The position numbers and the translations under genes were made by a program. Source: Fidelibacterota bacterium UBA6817 (GTDB taxonomy: Bacteria > Fidelibacterota > Fidelibacteria > Fidelibacterales > Fidelibacteraceae). Taken from it: DNA of 25,551 bases. The stretch lies in the NCBI GenBank assembly GCA_002452555.1, contig DKER01000210.1, positions 1-25,551 of the forward strand, written 5' to 3'. A model generated the notes under the pieces. The model was not told where the DNA came from and ran no database searches. It saw nothing but the letters and a program-made list of their open reading frames with translations. Of the stretch, positions 15,946 through 24,057 are shown in pieces (within the stretch, counting starts at the first letter, position 1; every line of letters starts with the position of its first letter).

Positions 15946-16748
15946 AGACTTAACGCTACCGTTAAAAATCCCAAAAGAACACAATAATATGAAAAAGACG
16001 ACAAGCGACCTTTAACCAAAACACGGATTAACCATTTCAGGGCAAACACGCCGCTTACAAATGCGATGATCATCCCGACAAAAAGTTTAAGAAATTCCGC
16101 CCCTCCGCCATAACTGATTTGAGGAATTTCCATTACGGTAGCTCCGATAATAAGGGGTAACGCCATGATAAAAGAAAACTTTGCAACCTTTTCCCTGTCC
16201 ACGCCTCCCAACAGTCCGGCTGTGATGGTGCTGCCGCTTCGGGATATTCCGGGAATAAGAGCAAAGGCTTGAAAAACTCCCATCAGAACAGCACTTCCAA
16301 ACCCGGGACGTTTATTTAACCGGGGAGCCCACTGTGTAACAAAAAGGAGTATCCCCGTAACAACTAGAGCAATTCCGACTGCCTGAATACTTTCGAACAA
16401 CCCTTCTATTAAATCCCTGAGAAAAATTCCAGCCAGAGTTGCGGGAATCATGGATACGATAACAAGCAATGACAGGCGGAAAGATTCATTGTTCCGATAG
16501 TTCTCCGGGATTTTTCGAATCTGCCATATATGAGAAAAAAAGGCAATCAGTATGTTCAGAATATCCTTCCAAAAGACAATCAGCACACTCATGAATGTGC
16601 CGAAATGGAGGGCGATCTCCAGTGTAATACCCGGTTCCCGGATACCAAACAATGAACTCGCAAGAACAAGATGACCCGAACTGCTGACAGGTAAAAATTC
16701 CGTAAGTCCCTGAACAACTGAAACAATCATAACTTCCAAATACGTCAT
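15942..16748 (-). CDS. uppP: Undecaprenyl-diphosphatase
   Basis: The 268-residue polytopic membrane protein carries both active-site motifs of the UppP/BacA family. The first is QGLTEFLPVSSSGH (13-26), containing Glu17 and His26; the second is PGISRSG (166-172). It dephosphorylates undecaprenyl diphosphate to regenerate the carrier lipid for peptidoglycan and surface polysaccharides, so it is functionally tied to the glycan cluster 4-16 kb downstream. Length and about eight membrane helices match the family. Its start overlaps the pgeF stop and its stop overlaps the holA start, both as ATGA. Confidence 0.97.
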   Translation of the reverse strand: MTYLEVMIVSVVQGLTEFLPVSSSGHLVLASSLFGIREPGITLEIALHFGTFMSVLIVFWKDILNILIAFFSHIWQIRKIPENYRNNESFRLSLLVIVSMIPATLAGIFLRDLIEGLFESIQAVGIALVVTGILLFVTQWAPRLNKRPGFGSAVLMGVFQAFALIPGISRSGSTITAGLLGGVDREKVAKFSFIMALPLIIGATVMEIPQISYGGGAEFLKLFVGMIIAFVSGVFALKWLIRVLVKGRLSSFSYYCVLLGFLTVALSL

Positions 16749-17434
16749 AAGAAATATCCTATAATTGATATGAGCCTTTCATCTGTTTTATTCAAACGGT
16801 AAGAAACATACCGTTCTCTTTGACACACAGTACAGCTGTTTGTTAATAAAATATTTTCAGATTTCAAACCTGCATCGTTTAATTGTTGATTCAGAGCACT
16901 TTTCAAATTCAGAAGGAATTTGGTCCCTTGTTTGCGATTATGGTCCGGAAACAAAACGGCAACTTCTTCACCGACTTCATAACACGCCTCACAAATTGCC
17001 GGACCAAACACCGCACATATATTTTCCGGACATGACCCTTTCTTCTTCATCAACAACACTGCATTTTCTGCAATTCCATTATAAATCCCACGCCAACCTG
17101 CGTGGACCATAGCTTTGAGTCCCGATTCCTTGTCGCCAAGGAAAAGAGGAATACAATCAGCGGTTCTGATAAGTAAAAACAAATCCTCCCGGTCAGTTAC
17201 CAATCCGTCACACTTGAAAACAGCACCGGGATCGCGCGTATAATCGACTGTTCCGGAATGGACTTGAACAGGCCATGCAACATGATTTCGAGATATATTC
17301 AAACTATAAAAAATACGATCGGTTAATGCCGCTTGTGAATGACCGTCATTAAAAAATGTCCGTGTGCTCGTTCGTGCCATAAAACCGGATAACCGTTCAA
17401 AAGACGGATACATGTCAAAATATCTGTCATCCAT
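16745..17434 (-). CDS. pgeF: YfiH/PgeF family (purine nucleoside phosphorylase-like, multicopper-oxidase-related fold)
   Basis: The protein has 229 residues. Family motifs are present with metal ligands in place: VQVHSG (His59), TADCIPLFL (Cys94), MVHAGWRG (His111) and GPAICEACYEVGEEV (144-158). The family (YfiH, human LACC1/FAMIN) has purine nucleoside phosphorylase and adenosine deaminase activity. In E. coli, PgeF/YfiH is also implicated in editing a mis-incorporated serine peptidoglycan precursor. The start ATG is three bases after the previous stop, and the gene couples to uppP by ATGA, a peptidoglycan-themed pairing. A basic, poorly conserved first 45 residues is normal for the family. 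Confidence 0.92.
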   Translation of the reverse strand: MDDRYFDMYPSFERLSGFMARTSTRTFFNDGHSQAALTDRIFYSLNISRNHVAWPVQVHSGTVDYTRDPGAVFKCDGLVTDREDLFLLIRTADCIPLFLGDKESGLKAMVHAGWRGIYNGIAENAVLLMKKKGSCPENICAVFGPAICEACYEVGEEVAVLFPDHNRKQGTKFLLNLKSALNQQLNDAGLKSENILLTNSCTVCQRERYVSYRLNKTDERLISIIGYFL

Positions 17435-17437
17435 GTT

Positions 17438-19237
17438 TTATTCCTGAAGCGTTCTGATCGTATTATTATTGTATTCCAGAATCCTGACGGCTGTGTTAAC
17501 GCGGGGTTTCCTGTCAGTAAAGCGGATATTGCGGATAACACCTTTGAATTCACCCATTTCGGTCATGGCATTTTTCAGTGATTCTCTTGATGTATAGCCA
17601 TTCTCAATAAAGTTTAACATAAGAACCATTGTTTCATAACCATAGATTGTGAGGCGATCCGGACTGACGCCGACATGGTTGAAATATTCTTCACTGAAGG
17701 TTCTGAAACGTGTATCATTCGCTAGCATAACATGATCAGCGGAAATAATGATACCGTTAACGTAGCGGCGATATCGGGATAACAGTTCTTCATCCAGCCA
17801 GTTTCCGTCACCCAAAAGACGCGTGTTAAAATTATAAAATGCCAGTTGGGGTGCAACGGTTTGAATGTGATGTTGATAAACCGGGAGAAAAAACGCATCC
17901 ACAGATTTCAGGGGAATTTTTAGAGAGTCGCTTGCGGTTTTAAGAACAAGATCAGGATTAAGAAGAACGTTGGTTGTATCCAGAGTATCTGCCGCTTGCA
18001 GTTCAAAAGCCGTCCTTCGTATTCTGCTGAACTGGGATTTAAGATCATTGGCATCGCTGAACCATTCTCTGCGTATAACCCTTCCTCCCTTTTTTGCCAC
18101 CGTTTCTGAAAAGCTGTCGCTGATACGCCGGCCATAATCATCTGCAGGGGCCAGAATGGCAAAGGTTTCATACTTTAGGGAATCCATGGAATATGATGCT
18201 AAGGCATAAGCCCGTTCATCCTGATCCGGATTAAGCTGGAACAGCTGAAGTCCCATGCCTGCAAGCCCGTCTCTTGTAGCCGTAGGCATAAACATGGGAA
18301 TGTTTTTAAATTTGCACACAGGGGCCATTGCAATGGCATCCGCACTGGTCAAAGGACCGACAATGGCTATTACATCTTTCATATCACCGGCAAATTCTGC
18401 ATATTGAATGCTTTTACGAATATCACTTTCGTTATCCAGAATAACAAGATTCACGTCATACATAAGATCATTTTTAAACCGGTCCAAGGCATAAAGCATA
18501 CCATTGATCAGTGATTTGCCATGTTGATGATCACCGCCGCTTAAAGGAAGAATAACGGCAAGATCCACTCGTTTTCGGGTAAACGCTGTCTTTTCAAGAA
18601 TCTGATTGTAATAGCTTACTTCAAATAATTCCATCAATGTTGATTTTGTATCTGAAAGAATACGCCGCGCTGCAGCGTTTTCTCCTTCATCATTCAACTT
18701 ATCTGCCAGCAGAAGATCAATATATCTCAATTCAGATCGGCTGCCCACAAGTACGCGGAGAGCATTTAAATCATTTGGAGATAAATAATATGACGAGATT
18801 TTCCGTGCAAGGTCCAGTGCGTCAGTACGCAGGGATTCATAATCCGCGGCGTACCCGGATTTCAGGGCAAAAGAAGCAGATAAAAAATATCGATTGGTTT
18901 TTAGCAACGATTTGCTCTGAATAAACAAAACGTCTGCATAATATCTGCTTTGGGAAAAGTTATGAAGAAATATACCGGACCATGTGATGACTTCGTCATG
19001 CCGGTCCTGATAATAAAGACTTCGGATCATCATATAAAGAGACGATGAGGCATAGGGATTCACATCAATTGGCAATTGATGATAAACCTTATTAAAACGG
19101 ACAAATGCTTCGTGATAATTTTTCCGGTCATAGTCCCGGAGTCCTCGTTCCATAAGCGATTTTGCCGATGCAAATCCGATGACAGGAAGAAAAATGAATA
19201 AGAGAAAAATGAATGTTTTTTTTAACCGATTTATCAA
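17438..19237 (-). CDS. Secreted TPR-like plus type I periplasmic-binding-fold protein (LpoA-like architecture)
   Basis: The 599-residue protein has a signal peptide (about 1-25, ending GFASA before KS). An alpha-helical TPR-like segment (about 26-215; MERGLRDYDRKNYHEAFVRF, HEAFV/SSLYMMIRSLYY) comes next, then a type I periplasmic-binding domain (about 220-590). That domain has VDLAVILPLSGGDHQHGKSL, IVGPLTSADAIAMAPV, NIPMFMPTATRDGL and FAILAPADDYGRRI, typical of amino-acid-binding receptors (Peripla_BP_6). The helical-plus-binding-fold architecture also matches LpoA, the lipoprotein activator of penicillin-binding protein 1A, but no lipobox Cys is present. No ABC permease genes adjoin it, which argues against a plain uptake receptor. 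The start is TTG at 19237, overlapping the surE stop as TTGA; no ATG precedes the signal peptide. The ligand is unknown. Confidence 0.85.
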   Translation of the reverse strand: MINRLKKTFIFLLFIFLPVIGFASAKSLMERGLRDYDRKNYHEAFVRFNKVYHQLPIDVNPYASSSLYMMIRSLYYQDRHDEVITWSGIFLHNFSQSRYYADVLFIQSKSLLKTNRYFLSASFALKSGYAADYESLRTDALDLARKISSYYLSPNDLNALRVLVGSRSELRYIDLLLADKLNDEGENAAARRILSDTKSTLMELFEVSYYNQILEKTAFTRKRVDLAVILPLSGGDHQHGKSLINGMLYALDRFKNDLMYDVNLVILDNESDIRKSIQYAEFAGDMKDVIAIVGPLTSADAIAMAPVCKFKNIPMFMPTATRDGLAGMGLQLFQLNPDQDERAYALASYSMDSLKYETFAILAPADDYGRRISDSFSETVAKKGGRVIRREWFSDANDLKSQFSRIRRTAFELQAADTLDTTNVLLNPDLVLKTASDSLKIPLKSVDAFFLPVYQHHIQTVAPQLAFYNFNTRLLGDGNWLDEELLSRYRRYVNGIIISADHVMLANDTRFRTFSEEYFNHVGVSPDRLTIYGYETMVLMLNFIENGYTSRESLKNAMTEMGEFKGVIRNIRFTDRKPRVNTAVRILEYNNNTIRTLQE

Positions 19238-20025
19238 TCCGCCGACTCCGGTTTAAAAGAAAAATTCAAAGCCCGGATCGTATCCATATTTTTCAAATCT
19301 GTCAGATCAAACTGTAAAGGAGTGACTGATATTTTTTGATCCATAATAGCTGTTTCATCGGTTTCGGGTGCTTCTGTTCCCACCACTTTTTCTCCTGACA
19401 ACCAATAATATGCTTCCTGTTTGGGATTGATGCGTTCGATAAATATTTCCCGCCACTGTGCTCTGCCCTGTCTTGTAATTTCTACCCCTTTTATATCATT
19501 TACGTGAACAACATTGGGGACATTTATATTCAGGAGAACACCCTTGGGGAGCCCTTTATTAAGGATTTGCTCAGCCACATTCCGGATAAAAATACAGGCC
19601 GGCTCAAAATTGGGGTTTGTATAGGTTGTAAGACTCACGGCAACTGACGGGATACCCATAAAGGTTCCTTCGGATGCTGCGGCAACCGTTCCCGAATACA
19701 GAACATTAAATCCCGTATTACTTCCAAGGTTTATCCCGCTGATTACCATATCCGGCTGGGGATCCATGAGCTTATGAATGGCGAGCTTTGCGCAATCAGC
19801 CGGTGTTCCCGAAACAGACATTCCAAAAAATTTCCCTTTTTTATAGAATTTTTTCGGATAGATGACATCATGCAGGGTAATAGCATGTCCTGAAGCACTT
19901 CTCTCTTTATCAGGGGCAACAATTGTCAGATCCCCAAGATCAGAAACCGCCTCTGCCAGAGCATGGAGGCCCGGCGCTTCGATACCGTCATCATTTACCA
20001 GAAGTATTGAAGGTTTGTCAGGCAT
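19234..20025 (-). CDS. surE: 5'/3'-nucleotidase SurE
   Basis: The protein has 263 residues. SurE signatures are ILLVNDDGIEAPG (7-19, the metal-binding Asp pair Asp12/Asp13), APDKERSASGHAIT (37-50), GTPADCAKLAI, SGINLGSNTGFNVLYSGTVAAA, and the C-terminal domain with SVTPLQFDLTD. SurE is a metal-dependent cytoplasmic phosphatase acting on nucleoside monophosphates and short polyphosphates. Length matches the family (about 250-265). It overlaps the accD end by eight bases and the next gene by four. Confidence 0.97.
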   Translation of the reverse strand: MPDKPSILLVNDDGIEAPGLHALAEAVSDLGDLTIVAPDKERSASGHAITLHDVIYPKKFYKKGKFFGMSVSGTPADCAKLAIHKLMDPQPDMVISGINLGSNTGFNVLYSGTVAAASEGTFMGIPSVAVSLTTYTNPNFEPACIFIRNVAEQILNKGLPKGVLLNINVPNVVHVNDIKGVEITRQGRAQWREIFIERINPKQEAYYWLSGEKVVGTEAPETDETAIMDQKISVTPLQFDLTDLKNMDTIRALNFSFKPESAD

Positions 20026-20860
20026 AATAGAATTTTAAAACCTCATTCAGCGTTTTTTTAAGATATCTTCGATCCACTACAGCATCAATAAATCCTTTTT
20101 TTAATAAAAATTCAGCTGTTTGGAATCCTTCCGGCAGTTCTTCCCCGATAGTCTGGCGTATGACCCTGGGGCCTGCAAAGCCGATCAGGGCTCCCGGTTC
20201 TGCGAAAATCATATCTCCCAGCATGGCGAAACTGGCCGTAACGCCTCCTGTAGTAGGATGAGTAAGGACACTGATATACAGAATTCCCGCATCATGAAGT
20301 CTTGCCAGGCGGGACGCGGTTTTCGCCATCTGCATTAAAGACAGAGCCCCTTCCTGCATCCGTGCTCCTCCGGAAGCTGATATAATAATCAATGGAATCT
20401 TATCTGTAATAGAACGATCAACCATCCGGGCAATTTTCTCACCCACAACGGAGCCCATGCTCCCGCCGATAAACCTGAAATCCATAACGGCAAGATTAAC
20501 TTTTATTCCGTTGATAAGCGTTTCTACGGTTCTGATTGCTTCATAAATCCCGGTTTTCTGATGGGCAGCTATCAACTGGTCCCGATATGGCTGAGGGTCG
20601 GAAAACTCCAACGGATTTCCTGAAAGCATCATGGAATCGAACTCCCTGTAATTCCCCGCATCACATAATATCTCCAAATACTGTTCAGAATTTATCCTGA
20701 AATGATGGTTGCATTTAAAACACACATGCTGGTTTCTGGCCAGTTCTTTGAAATAAATAATTTCGCTGCAATTGGGACATTTTATCCAAACCCCGTTTGG
20801 AACTTCTTTTTTTTCATCCGTTAGAATTGCATTTTCTGTCCGTTCGTACCACTTTCCCAT
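20018..20860 (-). CDS. accD: Acetyl-CoA carboxylase carboxyltransferase beta subunit
   Basis: The 280-residue protein starts with the N-terminal zinc ribbon Cys28-x2-Cys31...Cys47-x2-Cys50, then the crotonase-fold carboxyltransferase domain. SASGGARMQEG, LSLMQMAKTASRLARL, THPTTGGVTASFAMLGD and IGFAGPRVIRQT are diagnostic. It pairs with AccA, not encoded in this window, to transfer carboxyl from carboxybiotin to acetyl-CoA, the first step of fatty acid synthesis. The start ATG at 20860 has GAGGTAA 6 bases upstream and follows rimI by four bases. Confidence 0.98.
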   Translation of the reverse strand: MGKWYERTENAILTDEKKEVPNGVWIKCPNCSEIIYFKELARNQHVCFKCNHHFRINSEQYLEILCDAGNYREFDSMMLSGNPLEFSDPQPYRDQLIAAHQKTGIYEAIRTVETLINGIKVNLAVMDFRFIGGSMGSVVGEKIARMVDRSITDKIPLIIISASGGARMQEGALSLMQMAKTASRLARLHDAGILYISVLTHPTTGGVTASFAMLGDMIFAEPGALIGFAGPRVIRQTIGEELPEGFQTAEFLLKKGFIDAVVDRRYLKKTLNEVLKFYYA

Positions 20861-20864
20861 TATC

Positions 20865-21359
20865 TTACCTCATAGTGCGGCTCATAATCAAAGCATCTGC
20901 TTTTTCAGCCGCATAGTAATTTTTTCGAATTCCCCGAATTTCAAACCCGAATTTTCGGTACAAAGCCAAAGCAGCATCATTGTTGTGCCGAACTTCTAAT
21001 GTAATGACTTTAAATTTTGACTCCAAAGCCAGATTCATCACATAATCCATTAGTTTTGTCCCCAAACCCTGCTTTCTGTATACTGTTGAAACTGTCATAT
21101 TGGTTACATGTATTTCAGGATGAAGCAGCCAAAGTCCCACATATCCTGCAATTTTCCCTTCTATTTCCAATACCATTGTTTTTGAAATTCTGCTGGTTTG
21201 CAGTTCATATAGGAAATGGTCTCTTAGCCAGGGTTCCACATAGCTCTCTCTTTCAATTCTCAGAACGTCATCAAGATCAAGGACCTTCATAGGACGGATG
21301 ATTACAGAATCCTTTTTAAGATATTTGTCTATGTTACGGTTTCCATTGGACAGGTTCAT
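20865..21359 (-). CDS. rimI: RimI-like ribosomal-protein-alanine N-acetyltransferase (GNAT)
   Basis: The 164-residue GNAT-fold enzyme shows IIRPMKVLDLDDVLRIERESY (20-40), EGKIAGYVGLWL, and the acetyl-CoA binding loop VSTVYRKQGLGTKLMDY (V-x-x-x-x-R-x-x-G-x-G). It ends in LEVRHNNDAALALYRKFGFE, closely matching RimI. The annotated ATG at 21359 overlaps tsaB by 26 bases and gives a slightly long N-terminus; initiation within the first 20 codons cannot be ruled out. It lies directly after tsaB, a common arrangement in which rimI accompanies t6A-synthesis genes. It probably acetylates the N-terminal alanine of ribosomal protein S18; other protein targets are possible. Confidence 0.93.
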   Translation of the reverse strand: MNLSNGNRNIDKYLKKDSVIIRPMKVLDLDDVLRIERESYVEPWLRDHFLYELQTSRISKTMVLEIEGKIAGYVGLWLLHPEIHVTNMTVSTVYRKQGLGTKLMDYVMNLALESKFKVITLEVRHNNDAALALYRKFGFEIRGIRKNYYAAEKADALIMSRTMR

Positions 21360-21963
21360 ATCGTAACCCGTAATAGATTTTTACTGTATCATAATCAACG
21401 GTTGGAGAAATTGAAGAATCCAAATAATAGAATCGGCCGATATATGCAGGCAAAATCGGCTCAATTCTCCGTTCCATCTCTTCAAAGCCGGACAGATCCT
21501 GATTTGAAAAAATGATTTCGCAACCGGGATAATGCTTATGAAAGTCCGTTTTCTTAAGATATTGAATATCATTCCCGGCATGATTTAGGGTATAAATAAA
21601 ATCCCGGTGGGAGGGTATAATAAAAACTGCTTTTTCTCCGGGTTTCTCCTTTTGAATCATGGCAGACCGGAATGCAAAGAGGGTATTTACCGATACGAGA
21701 GGGATGTTATTGGCATAAACAAGCCCTTTGGCGAAACTCATACCAATGCGGAGTCCCGTAAAAGAGCCGGGGCCGCCTGAAACAGCTACCGCTTCAAGAT
21801 CCGATACGGATAAATCGTTTCTTTGAAGCAAATTTTTACAGATAACAGCCAGTTTTTCAGCATGCACTCTGGGATGGATCAAAATTTCGCAGTCTTTTTC
21901 GCCGGAGTTTGTGAATAGAGAAACACCGCAAACCGGTGATGATGTTTCAACAGCAAGTATCAA
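21334..21963 (-). CDS. tsaB: tRNA t6A synthesis protein TsaB
   Basis: The protein has 209 residues. The ASKHA-fold N-terminus reads MILAVETSSPVCGVSLF and is followed by HAEKLAVICKNLLQ and AVSGGPGSFTGLRIGMSFAKGL (about 61-82), the hallmark TsaB block. TsaB scaffolds TsaD and TsaE in threonylcarbamoylation of A37 of ANN-decoding tRNAs. The start is TTG at 21963, overlapping tsaE by 17 bases; no nearby ATG preserves the conserved first strand. The C-terminal part is divergent, as usual. Confidence 0.95.
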   Translation of the reverse strand: MILAVETSSPVCGVSLFTNSGEKDCEILIHPRVHAEKLAVICKNLLQRNDLSVSDLEAVAVSGGPGSFTGLRIGMSFAKGLVYANNIPLVSVNTLFAFRSAMIQKEKPGEKAVFIIPSHRDFIYTLNHAGNDIQYLKKTDFHKHYPGCEIIFSNQDLSGFEEMERRIEPILPAYIGRFYYLDSSISPTVDYDTVKIYYGLRYEPVQWKP

Positions 21964-22408
21964 TCGTCAACTCCCTTGGAGAATCTATCGTTATCAGCCG
22001 GACGTTGTTATCAGTATCTGATGTATTCAGGTGAATACGGATTGTTTCCTCTGGAAGGAACGCTTCCACTTTTTGCGGCCATTCAACAACGACAATCCCT
22101 TCCATGTCAAGATACTCCTCAAATCCTAAAAATAAAATTTCCCGTGCCTCCCGGATACGATAACAGTCAAAATGGTATAGAGGAACGGTTCCCGGATATT
22201 CATTTATCAGGGTAAAAGTTGGGCTGGTAGCCGGCTGATTGGCATGAAATCCTTCTGCAAGTCCACGGGTCAAGGTTGTTTTTCCGGCAGCCAGATCTCC
22301 ATATAGCGCCAGAACATCTCCGGGTTTCAATGTAAGGGAAAGTTTTCTGCCTAATGCGGTTGTTTCATCGGCGTCGGCAGTTTGAATATGACAGGTAAAT
22401 CGTTTCAT
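21947..22408 (-). CDS. tsaE: tRNA t6A synthesis ATPase TsaE
   Basis: The 153-residue P-loop protein has the Walker A motif GDLAAGKTTL (38-47), then SPTFTLINEY and PLYHFDCYRI (the conserved Asp/Tyr/Arg block). GFEEYLDMEGIVVVEWPQK (the Walker-B-like end) follows. It binds TsaB-TsaD and its ATPase activity drives t6A turnover. The start ATG is three bases after the PorX stop, and it overlaps tsaB. Length matches the family. Confidence 0.96.
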   Translation of the reverse strand: MKRFTCHIQTADADETTALGRKLSLTLKPGDVLALYGDLAAGKTTLTRGLAEGFHANQPATSPTFTLINEYPGTVPLYHFDCYRIREAREILFLGFEEYLDMEGIVVVEWPQKVEAFLPEETIRIHLNTSDTDNNVRLITIDSPRELTIDTCC

Positions 22409-22411
22409 ATT

Positions 22412-23977
22412 TTATTTTCTGGGAGATAATATTGCAACCGGCAAAATCATTTCATGCAGAGAAATTCCGCCATGCTGAAACGTATCCGGATAGATTTTTT
22501 CAAATTTTCTCAGATTGTTTGGATACAAAAAGAAATAGTCACTCCGGGCAAAAATATAATTCGTAAATACATGGGTTGAAGGCAGGTGGAACGTCTCCGG
22601 ATTTTTAACCAGCAGAGCCTGTTTATCCGACACCTTCAAATTCCGTCCAACTTTATATCGAATACTCGTTGTTGTTTCTTTGTCGGCTTTAACCATACTT
22701 CCCCGGAGCACTTTACGGCTTCCGTGGTCTGATGTTACAATTACGGTATAATTTTGATCGGCAGCTTTTTCCAGAATCGAATATAAATATGAATGTTGGA
22801 ACCAGTTTCTCACAATTCGCCTGTAACTGGTTTCATTGGGAACGATCTCCTGCAAAACATCCGATTCGGAACGTCTGTGTGCCAGAATATCAACAAAATT
22901 TACGACAAGACTCAGAAACTGGATTCCGGAATAATCAGAAAAACGGGTTGCAACCTGTTCACCCTGCTGGGATTGGGCAATTTTCAGGAACTTACTGTTC
23001 ACTGAATTATGGATACCCCGGCTGGATAAATAATCGCTGATTAATTCTTTTTCATATCTGTTCATACTCTCTTCCGAATCCGGATCTGAAAACAGATCAG
23101 GATATTTTTTATGGATAACATCCGGAAGTTCACCGGCAAAAAGAGTATTCCGGCTGTAGGGAGTAGCCGTCGGTAAAATACTGGCATGATACCGGATCAA
23201 CTCGTCATAACGGTTGTACAGAACCGGTGCCATCATTAGCCATTGATCGAAGCGCATGCAATCCACAACCAGAAGCAGAACTTTCTGTTTTTCTTTAAGC
23301 AGGGGAAGAACATAGGTGTCGAGGACCTGATGTGACATTGGAATATCAGACGCGCCGTTTATCCAGTTTTCATAATTGGCAATAACCTGTTTTTCAAACT
23401 GCGTATTCGCTTCCGTTATCTGATCCGAAAGAATATTTTTCAAATCGTTTTGCGGATTATCATCAAATTCCACTTCCCAGCGGCACAGATCCCCATGAAG
23501 GGAAGCCCAGAAATTTAAGGAACTGTTATTCTCATTAATCCTTTCATTTAACCGGGAAAACTCACTCATATACTGCTGGGTAAGGGTTTCTCTGGCAATA
23601 TCCCGGCTGTCCAGATTTTTTTTAAGCGCCAGAAGTATCTGGGATGGATTGATTGGCTTTGTCAGATAGTCAGAAATTTTCCGGCCGATGGCGTCTTCCA
23701 TCAGGGATTCTTCTTCGTTTTTGGTAATCATAATTACCGGCAAAGCAGGACGGAGAGCTTTAATCTTTTCCAGAACAGCCAGGCCGTCCAGCCCATCCAT
23801 CATTTCATCCAGTAAAACGGCCCGCAGGTATTGACTGCGCACAATATCCAGAGCATCAACACCATTGGTCGCCGTCAGGATTTCATATCCCTTGGACTCA
23901 AGGAAAAGGATATGAGGTTTCAGAAGGTGAATTTCATCATCCACCCATAAGATCTTATATTTTTCAGGATTCTTCAT
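22412..23977 (-). CDS. porX: PorX-like response regulator with PglZ/alkaline-phosphatase-superfamily effector
   Basis: The 521-residue protein starts with a receiver domain (1-120) with acidic pair Asp13/Asp14, phosphoacceptor Asp57 (LLDEMMD), Thr85 and Lys107. A helical linker (120-225) leads to a PglZ domain with LLLVVDCMRFDQW (Asp239), ILPTATPYSRNTLFAG (Thr272), LVVNFVDILAH (Asp363/His367) and VTSDHGSRK (Asp417/His418). These are the metal and nucleophile positions of the alkaline phosphatase superfamily. Architecture, length and motifs match PorX of Bacteroidetes, which regulates the type IX secretion system and has phosphodiesterase/oligonucleotide-cleaving activity. All catalytic residues appear intact. 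It heads the long operon, directly before tsaE. No PorY kinase is visible here. The symbol reflects homology, not demonstrated control of type IX secretion. Confidence 0.92.
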   Translation of the reverse strand: MKNPEKYKILWVDDEIHLLKPHILFLESKGYEILTATNGVDALDIVRSQYLRAVLLDEMMDGLDGLAVLEKIKALRPALPVIMITKNEEESLMEDAIGRKISDYLTKPINPSQILLALKKNLDSRDIARETLTQQYMSEFSRLNERINENNSSLNFWASLHGDLCRWEVEFDDNPQNDLKNILSDQITEANTQFEKQVIANYENWINGASDIPMSHQVLDTYVLPLLKEKQKVLLLVVDCMRFDQWLMMAPVLYNRYDELIRYHASILPTATPYSRNTLFAGELPDVIHKKYPDLFSDPDSEESMNRYEKELISDYLSSRGIHNSVNSKFLKIAQSQQGEQVATRFSDYSGIQFLSLVVNFVDILAHRRSESDVLQEIVPNETSYRRIVRNWFQHSYLYSILEKAADQNYTVIVTSDHGSRKVLRGSMVKADKETTTSIRYKVGRNLKVSDKQALLVKNPETFHLPSTHVFTNYIFARSDYFFLYPNNLRKFEKIYPDTFQHGGISLHEMILPVAILSPRK

Positions 23978-24017
23978 CGTTTTTAATTTACTTCAACTTT
24001 TAATATGTCCCAATGAC

Positions 24018-24044
24018 TTTAAAGATTCTTCTGATCAAAGTTCC
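24018..24044 (-). promoter_or_regulatory. Candidate ECF-type promoter upstream of the PorX gene (low confidence)
   Basis: On the minus strand, GGAACTT (24044-24038) matches the -35 element of RpoE-type sigma factors. A 15-base spacer is followed by TTAAA (24022-24018), one base from a TCAAA -10 element. The predicted start would lie about 35 bases before the PorX ATG at 23977. This is a motif match by eye only. Confidence 0.25.
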
Positions 24045-24057
24045 CGAGCAATGGAAC
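24040..24057. repeat. Inverted repeat GTTCC / GGAAC in the divergent spacer
   Basis: GTTCC at 24040-24044 and GGAAC at 24053-24057 form a dyad with an eight-base centre. Each arm is the -35-like core of one of the two divergent candidate ECF promoters, so the symmetry places them back to back. It could instead be a short regulator-binding site. Five-base arms can arise by chance. Confidence 0.4.

Noticed and set aside
15945..15984. Upstream start for holA at 15984
   Set aside because: It would add 13 residues lying wholly inside uppP and unlike any delta subunit. The ATG at 15945 forms a standard ATGA junction.
17438..19237. Branched-chain amino acid ABC transporter receptor as the default annotation
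   Set aside because: No permease or ATPase genes are nearby, and the N-terminal helical repeat region is not found in ordinary receptors. I kept the fold assignment but not the transport function.
22412..23977. PglZ domain as a sign of a BREX/Pgl phage-defence island
   Set aside because: The PglZ domain is fused to a receiver domain as in PorX. None of brxL, brxC, pglX or other defence genes adjoins it, and its neighbours are housekeeping genes.
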